9,898 bases of DNA, taken from contig JAEZLD010000198.1 of the NCBI GenBank assembly GCA_023415335.1, positions 1-9,898 of the forward strand, read 5' to 3'. The notes under the pieces are model-generated. The model was given only the letters and a program-made list of their open reading frames with translations. It was not told the DNA's origin and did no database searches. Positions 6,747 to 9,898 of the stretch are shown here, in pieces. Within the stretch, counting starts at the first letter, position 1, and each line of letters opens with the position of its first letter. This DNA is from Bacillota bacterium (GTDB taxonomy: Bacteria; Bacillota; Clostridia; Clostridiales; Caloramatoraceae). The position numbers and the translations under genes are program-made.

Positions 6747-6754
6747 TACATCAA

Positions 6755-7564
6755 TTATTTTACCTGGCACTTCTTTTTCATGAAATCGGACCATTCACAA
6801 TATTCATCCAGCAGCCTGTCATCTAAAAATGACAGCGCTGTCTCCTTCATCTCATCATCTATTCCATAATAAGCCTCAGCAACAGAGCCTGTTATTGCAG
6901 CTATAGTGTCACTGTCACCGCCGATGGAAACAGCGTTTCTTACAGCATCCTCAAAGCCTGTTGATTCAAAGAAAGCCTCCAGCGCCTGGGGTACAGATTT
7001 CTGGCAAGTAATTTCATAATCGTATGCAGGCCTTATCTCATCAAGTGTAAAATCAACATCATAATACTTGTCGGTAATATATTTACGGATTTCCTCCTTT
7101 GTATTTCCACTTCTGGCCATATAGATTGCTGCAGCTGTTGCCTGTGCTCCCTTGATTCCTTCAGGGTGATTGTGCGTAACCTCTGCGGTTGCCTGTGCCA
7201 GCTCTTCTGCCTCCTCAAGGGAATCTGCAAACCAGCCTACAGACGAAACCCGCATGGCCGAACCATTGCCACAGCTGTTATAGGGCTCCTTGTAATGCCT
7301 TAAGACCCATACCAGGAAGTTTCCTCCATAGCCGCAGTCAGGATACAGGCCTCCCATATGGTGCATTACTTTAACCAGATTCTCTTTGAACCTTTCAAGC
7401 CCTGCTGACCTGTCATACCCTATAAGAGCCTTTGCAACAGCAATTGTCATCACCGTATCATCTGTGAAGGTGCATTCTCTTTGGAACAGTGGGAATTCTT
7501 TTGACTTTAAATTATCGAATTCATAAATAGAACCCACTATATCCCCTAAAATAGCTCCTACCAT
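6755..7564 (-). CDS. ADP-ribosylglycohydrolase (DraG/ARH-type) family protein
   Basis: Family members hydrolyse ADP-ribose linked to proteins, nucleic acids or small metabolites using a two-metal centre. The 269-residue product keeps the family's metal-binding pattern. It opens with GAILGDIVGSIYE (residues 3-15, with acidic Glu15), then FTDDTVMT (33-40). The central block is GNGSAMRVSSVGW, and the C-terminal metal motif SIGGDSDTIAAITGS (213-227) contains Asp217, Asp219 and Thr220. All expected catalytic segments appear intact, so it is probably active. The start at 7564 is preceded by GGGGAGAGG with a short spacing. It is the last of a minus-strand gene group, 39 bases after the zinc-ribbon gene. 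No partner ADP-ribosyltransferase (DraT- or DarT-like) and no macrodomain gene is visible, so its substrate is unknown and a role outside toxin reversal is likely. Confidence 0.92.
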   Translation of the reverse strand: MVGAILGDIVGSIYEFDNLKSKEFPLFQRECTFTDDTVMTIAVAKALIGYDRSAGLERFKENLVKVMHHMGGLYPDCGYGGNFLVWVLRHYKEPYNSCGNGSAMRVSSVGWFADSLEEAEELAQATAEVTHNHPEGIKGAQATAAAIYMARSGNTKEEIRKYITDKYYDVDFTLDEIRPAYDYEITCQKSVPQALEAFFESTGFEDAVRNAVSIGGDSDTIAAITGSVAEAYYGIDDEMKETALSFLDDRLLDEYCEWSDFMKKKCQVK

Positions 7565-7603
7565 GTGTACCTCTCCCCTTCAATCTAAATACTTACTTTA
7601 ATA

Positions 7604-7969
7604 CTAAAGCCTTGCCCCGCACTTTGGGCAGTACTGAAAGTCCTCAGTGGTAGTATATCCGCAGCTGCTGCAGATCTTACCCTGTCCAAACCCTTCTGTA
7701 AAGCGAAGGTCTTCCAAGCTTATATGCTTTACCCTCCCTGCTGCGATTTCCCTTCCAAGCTCCCCGCTAATCTCACATGAAGCATTACAGCAGGTCATCC
7801 TTGCAAAGTATCTTCTGTTCCATTTTATCAGCGGAATGAAGAACAGGCTGAAATACATATAGGTCATATACACCTCAATATGCCCGTATCTGCCACAGCA
7901 GCTACATACCTCCATCTGGTCGAAATCAAGCTTCTTCTCCTTGCTGCTTATTCCCATTATAAAAAACAA
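7604..7969 (-). CDS. Zinc-ribbon family protein
   Basis: This is a 121-residue probable zinc-binding protein of unknown function, resembling the small zinc-ribbon family whose members begin MFFIMGISSKEKKLDF (recalled from related clostridial proteins). Cys22-x-x-Cys25 and Cys60/Cys61 with Cys65 may form one metal site. A second, classical zinc ribbon is at the C-terminus, with Cys100-x-x-Cys103 and Cys114-x-x-Cys117 (CPKCGARL). Between the first pairs lies a hydrophobic aromatic stretch (MTYMYFSLFFIPLIKW) that may be buried or membrane-associated. The start is taken as TTG at 7969 because it yields the family N-terminus and lies about 10 bases after AGGGA. An in-frame GTG at 7976-7978 is too close to that ribosome binding site. 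It lies between the MazG-like gene (33-base gap) and the ADP-ribosylglycohydrolase, probably in one transcript. Confidence 0.82.
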   Translation of the reverse strand: MFFIMGISSKEKKLDFDQMEVCSCCGRYGHIEVYMTYMYFSLFFIPLIKWNRRYFARMTCCNASCEISGELGREIAAGRVKHISLEDLRFTEGFGQGKICSSCGYTTTEDFQYCPKCGARL

Positions 7970-8002
7970 TTTAATCACTTCCCTATGTATTAGACCATTG
8001 CA

Positions 8003-8362
8003 TTATTTAGCAAACTTTTTAGAGTATTCCTCCGAGTAATTTCTTCCCATATTCTTATTATGTTTATGCAAATAAGCCTGAGATATTTCGTCGGGGGTTA
8101 CTCCATACCTTTTAAGGGTATCAATGTAGTACATAAGCACATCACTCATTTCCTCTACGAAGGCACATCTAACATCTTCATTCTCCATTATTGCTTTATC
8201 ACCCTTTTTCTTAATTACTGCTATGGCCTCTCCAAGCTCCTCTATCATCCATAGTATAAAATTTCTTCCGTACTCTGCAGACATAGGAGACCATTTATCC
8301 TTATTAGCTTCCCAAAGCTCCTGCTGCATATCCATCATTTCAGACATTTTAATATCTGACAT
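8003..8362 (-). CDS. MazG-like nucleoside triphosphate pyrophosphohydrolase
   Basis: This is a 119-residue all-alpha NTP pyrophosphohydrolase, which would cleave (d)NTPs to monophosphate and pyrophosphate for nucleotide-pool cleaning. The metal-binding pattern is clear: EELGE (residues 41-45) followed about 25 residues later by EEMSD (70-74), giving the ExxE...ExxD arrangement of the MazG/dUTPase-like superfamily. The single short domain matches the stand-alone MazG-like class rather than the two-domain MazG. The C-terminus (LHKHNKNMGRNYSEEYSKKF) is lysine- and asparagine-rich. The start at 8362 has GGGAGG 6 bases upstream, and an extended -10 promoter lies about 60 bases before it. The exact nucleotide substrate cannot be read from the sequence. 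Confidence 0.87.
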   Translation of the reverse strand: MSDIKMSEMMDMQQELWEANKDKWSPMSAEYGRNFILWMIEELGEAIAVIKKKGDKAIMENEDVRCAFVEEMSDVLMYYIDTLKRYGVTPDEISQAYLHKHNKNMGRNYSEEYSKKFAK

Positions 8363-8420
8363 AGGTTTCCTCCCAAGATAATAATTGTCATTAGATAAGA
8401 TTACAAATACAGTTAATACT

Positions 8421-8429
8421 ATTATATCA
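8421..8429 (-). promoter_or_regulatory. Predicted extended -10 promoter of the MazG-like gene cluster
   Basis: On the minus strand the sequence reads TGATATAAT, an exact TGn plus TATAAT extended -10. The -35 region about 17 bases upstream is poor (ATAGGA), which is common with extended -10 promoters. It lies in the 92-base gap between the paralog pair and the MazG-like gene. Confidence 0.5.
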
Positions 8430-8454
8430 TTTTTATGCCATACTCCTATTCTGC

Positions 8455-9033
8455 TTACAAATAGTATTTTTCTTTTCTTGTCCTTACAGGCTGAAACTGC
8501 TTATCCCAATTTTTTAAATCCTTTTTTGTTTCAATCCATCCATCAAATAAAAACATAATCGTTAGCAAAAGAAAATATGCTGCAAAACATATAAACATGA
8601 GTCTTTTATCCACTATCAATTTTCCATAATCCTTAAAATCACCAATTATAATACTTCCCTCTATAATGCATACTACTAATAATGCTCTAATAAATGCCTT
8701 TTTCTTATTTAGTCTGCAATAATTCCAGAATCCCTTAGAAACAGCTTCCTCAGTACTCTTTCTTTTCATGTCAATTTCACTTCCATCATTTATGGAAACC
8801 CCGTCTATGTAAACGTCATATTTGTAACCCCAGTTCTCATTGTAGATAGCCAATATTATAGTCTTCCCATCTATGTTTATATAGTAATAAGTATAAACCT
8901 GTGAGATATTCTTATATTTAAGATAAAGCCTGTTATCCAGGAATATCCTGCGTTTGGCTTGAAATAAACATTTTTCTACACCGATAATGTGGTCGTTTCC
9001 ATTTACAGATATACGGATTTCATCCATCTTCAT
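8455..9033 (-). CDS. Tandem-paralog membrane protein A, beta-rich (FAIM1-like?) N-domain with two TM helices
   Basis: No named family is certain. The 192-residue product is paralogous to the gene directly upstream. Residues 1-90 alternate hydrophobic and polar positions in the manner of beta-strands: ISVNG (8-12), RRIFLDNRLYLKYK, YYINIDGKTIILAIY and YKYDVYIDGVSINDG (70-84). The motif order resembles the FAIM1 beta-sandwich domain, which is inference. Two hydrophobic segments follow (about 114-130 and 145-163), separated by GDFKDYGK. A basic tail, NWDKQFQPVRTRKEKYYL (175-192), should face the cytoplasm. With two helices the N-domain would also be cytoplasmic. ATG 9033 is chosen because GGGG (9043-9046) lies 9 bases upstream and it matches the paralog's start; a GTG at 9066 gives an in-frame 11-residue extension. 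The gene begins 35 bases after the paralog's stop, probably in the same transcript. Confidence 0.72.
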   Translation of the reverse strand: MKMDEIRISVNGNDHIIGVEKCLFQAKRRIFLDNRLYLKYKNISQVYTYYYINIDGKTIILAIYNENWGYKYDVYIDGVSINDGSEIDMKRKSTEEAVSKGFWNYCRLNKKKAFIRALLVVCIIEGSIIIGDFKDYGKLIVDKRLMFICFAAYFLLLTIMFLFDGWIETKKDLKNWDKQFQPVRTRKEKYYL

Positions 9034-9068
9034 GCATCCCATCCCCTTGTCAGCCTTTTCCTGCACTT

Positions 9069-9671
9069 TTATAGAAAGTATTTCTCTTTTCTAGTCCTTA
9101 CAGGCTGGTATCTCTTGTCCCACTTTTTCACAACACCCTTCGCCTCTATCCATTGGCTTATAGGCATTCCCACCGAAACAAGTGCAAAAGTAACAGGTGC
9201 TGCATATGCTGCAGAAAATAAAGCATCGTGTATATCAAAGCTCTTAAAGTCACCTAAGAAGCTTCCTAATATGTATGATGGTATTGATAACAATGCTGTT
9301 ACTATTCCATTTTTCAATTTATCCTTTATGTCTTTCCTGAAATACTCCTTAAAGCCATAGGATATTATCTCAAGGCTTTCCTGTCTTTCTTTATCTATAC
9401 TTGTTCCATCCTCAATGGAGACTCCATCAATGTAAATTTTATATTTATACGCTAAAGGAAGAGCTCCTGTACTGGTATCTATATCTACCGTTACGGTCTT
9501 ACCATTTATGTACAGGTTATAAAACATATGATAGCTGGCAGGCTTTCCTTTGAATTTTTTATACAGCTTGCCATCCAGATATATACTCTGAAAATCACTA
9601 AAGCTGCATGTCTTAACCTCTATTTCATGTATTTTTCCATTGGCACATATTTCTGTCTTGGATTTTTTCAT
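9069..9671 (-). CDS. Tandem-paralog membrane protein B, beta-rich (FAIM1-like?) N-domain with two TM helices
   Basis: This 200-residue protein is the first gene of the pair and shares its architecture with the downstream copy. The N-terminal domain reads EICANGKIHEIEV, IYLDGKLYKKF, LYINGKTVTVDIDTSTG (53-69) and YKYKIYIDGVSIEDG (75-89). In order and spacing these resemble the [DN]G-x-H-x-IE, Y-x-DGK, ATINID-x-x-SG, Y-x-Y and I-[DN]G-x-S elements I recall from FAIM1. That resemblance is a hypothesis to be tested by profile search. The hydrophobic segments are about 123-140 and 149-173, with GDFK between them. The tail WDKRYQPVRTRKEKYFL (184-200) is nearly identical to its paralog. ATG 9671 is favoured (AGGGG about 10 bases upstream); GTG 9680 is too close to that ribosome binding site. 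Function is unknown. Confidence 0.72.
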   Translation of the reverse strand: MKKSKTEICANGKIHEIEVKTCSFSDFQSIYLDGKLYKKFKGKPASYHMFYNLYINGKTVTVDIDTSTGALPLAYKYKIYIDGVSIEDGTSIDKERQESLEIISYGFKEYFRKDIKDKLKNGIVTALLSIPSYILGSFLGDFKSFDIHDALFSAAYAAPVTFALVSVGMPISQWIEAKGVVKKWDKRYQPVRTRKEKYFL

Positions 9672-9705
9672 ACCTTCCACACCCCTACACGCAGGCTATG
9701 TATTA

Positions 9706-9733
9706 ATTATAATATTTTTACATATATTGTAAA
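9706..9733 (-). promoter_or_regulatory. Predicted promoter of the paralog pair, overlapped by an inverted repeat
   Basis: On the minus strand TTTACA (9733-9728) and TATAAT (9711-9706) are 16 bases apart, close to consensus. The inverted repeat TTTACA/TGTAAA (arms 9717-9722 and 9728-9733, 5-base spacer) includes the -35 box and runs into the spacer, so a bound repressor would block the promoter. Confidence 0.55.
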
Positions 9734-9794
9734 TATCTTTTATTCAGACAAACTTCTTTCTCATCAATTTTCTTATAAACCATTTCCGTCACAC

Positions 9795-9827
9795 AAAAAA
9801 ACAGCAGCTGGTCTTTCCTCAGCTGCT
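9795..9827 (-). terminator. Intrinsic terminator of the gene entering from the right edge
   Basis: On the minus strand AGCAGCTG (9827-9820) pairs with CAGCTGCT (9810-9803) around a 9-base loop, followed by G and seven T (9801-9795). It lies about 17 bases after the stop codon of the partial gene and insulates the paralog-pair promoter. Confidence 0.82.
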
Positions 9828-9843
9828 CATGGTTGATTTGTAA

Positions 9844-9898
9844 TTATAATTCTATTCCTTCCGGGAAGGCCTCCTCCCTCATGATCCCCCACATTTTA
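9844..9898 (-). CDS. C-terminal end of an unidentified protein (partial, runs off the window)
   Basis: The last 17 codons read KMWGIMREEAFPEGIEL, then TAA at 9846-9844. An intrinsic terminator follows shortly after the stop, which supports this being a real gene end. The fragment is too short to assign a family. The start and the rest of the gene lie beyond the right edge. Confidence 0.45.
   Translation of the reverse strand, partial: KMWGIMREEAFPEGIEL

Noticed and set aside
6755..7564. Part of a DarT/DarG-like or DraT/DraG ADP-ribosylation system
   Set aside because: No ADP-ribosyltransferase, macrodomain or nitrogenase gene is in the window, and the neighbours are unrelated to such systems.
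8003..8362. Antitoxin or phage-defence role for the MazG-like protein
   Set aside because: No mazEF-like or defence gene is adjacent; a stand-alone nucleotide-cleaning enzyme is the simpler reading.
9718..9783. A 21-codon minus-strand frame (MVYKKIDEKEVCLNKRYLQYM)
   Set aside because: It has no good ribosome binding site, overlaps the predicted promoter of the paralog pair, and lies just after a terminator.
1..9898. CRISPR array, insertion sequence, tRNA or rRNA genes
   Set aside because: I saw no regularly spaced repeats, transposase motifs, terminal inverted repeats, tRNA cloverleaf patterns or rRNA-like segments.

Overview
The window looks like chromosome of a low-to-moderate GC member of the Bacillota, most likely class Clostridia. 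This is an inference from A/G-rich ribosome binding sites (AGGAG, GGGGG), AT-rich spacers, strong intrinsic terminators, and proteins of clostridial type. I cannot name the species. No rRNA, tRNA, CRISPR array, insertion sequence or phage gene is visible.

Left part (1-2020). A decayed DegT/DnrJ/EryC1/StrS-type sugar aminotransferase (96-944) carries several frame changes and a large internal deletion. Next is an intact COG2426-type small membrane protein, annotated in databases as 'small multi-drug export protein' (1049-1537), with its own promoter and terminator. After it comes a separate small transcription unit (promoter 1640-1669, terminator 1986-2019). This encodes an unrecognised 88-residue protein with a cysteine-containing N-terminus and a long hydrophobic stretch, and it has a terminator-like hairpin inside its reading frame.

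Centre (2020-6750). A complete plus-strand livJ-livH-livM-livG-livF operon encodes a branched-chain or hydrophobic amino acid ABC importer: lipoprotein binding protein, two permeases and two ATPases. A large hairpin without a U-tract separates the binding-protein gene from livH and may favour its expression. livG and livF each overlap the gene before them by 8 nt. A 14-bp hairpin that can work in both directions (6710-6746) closes the operon and also the minus-strand genes that converge on it.

Right part (6755-9898), all minus strand. In transcription order from right to left: the last 17 codons of an unidentified gene with its terminator; a promoter overlapped by an inverted repeat; two tandem paralogous membrane proteins (9069-9671 and 8455-9033); a second promoter; a MazG-like NTP pyrophosphohydrolase; a zinc-ribbon protein; and an ADP-ribosylglycohydrolase. 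I see no terminator between these five genes, so read-through to the shared terminator is possible.

The part most worth a second look is the tandem paralog pair. Each has an N-terminal beta-rich region whose motif order resembles the eukaryotic FAIM1 fold (inference from memory), then two predicted membrane helices and a nearly invariant basic tail, WDKxxQPVRTRKEKYxL. The small cysteine-containing membrane protein with an intragenic terminator-like hairpin is second. The remaining genes are ordinary housekeeping or accessory genes.
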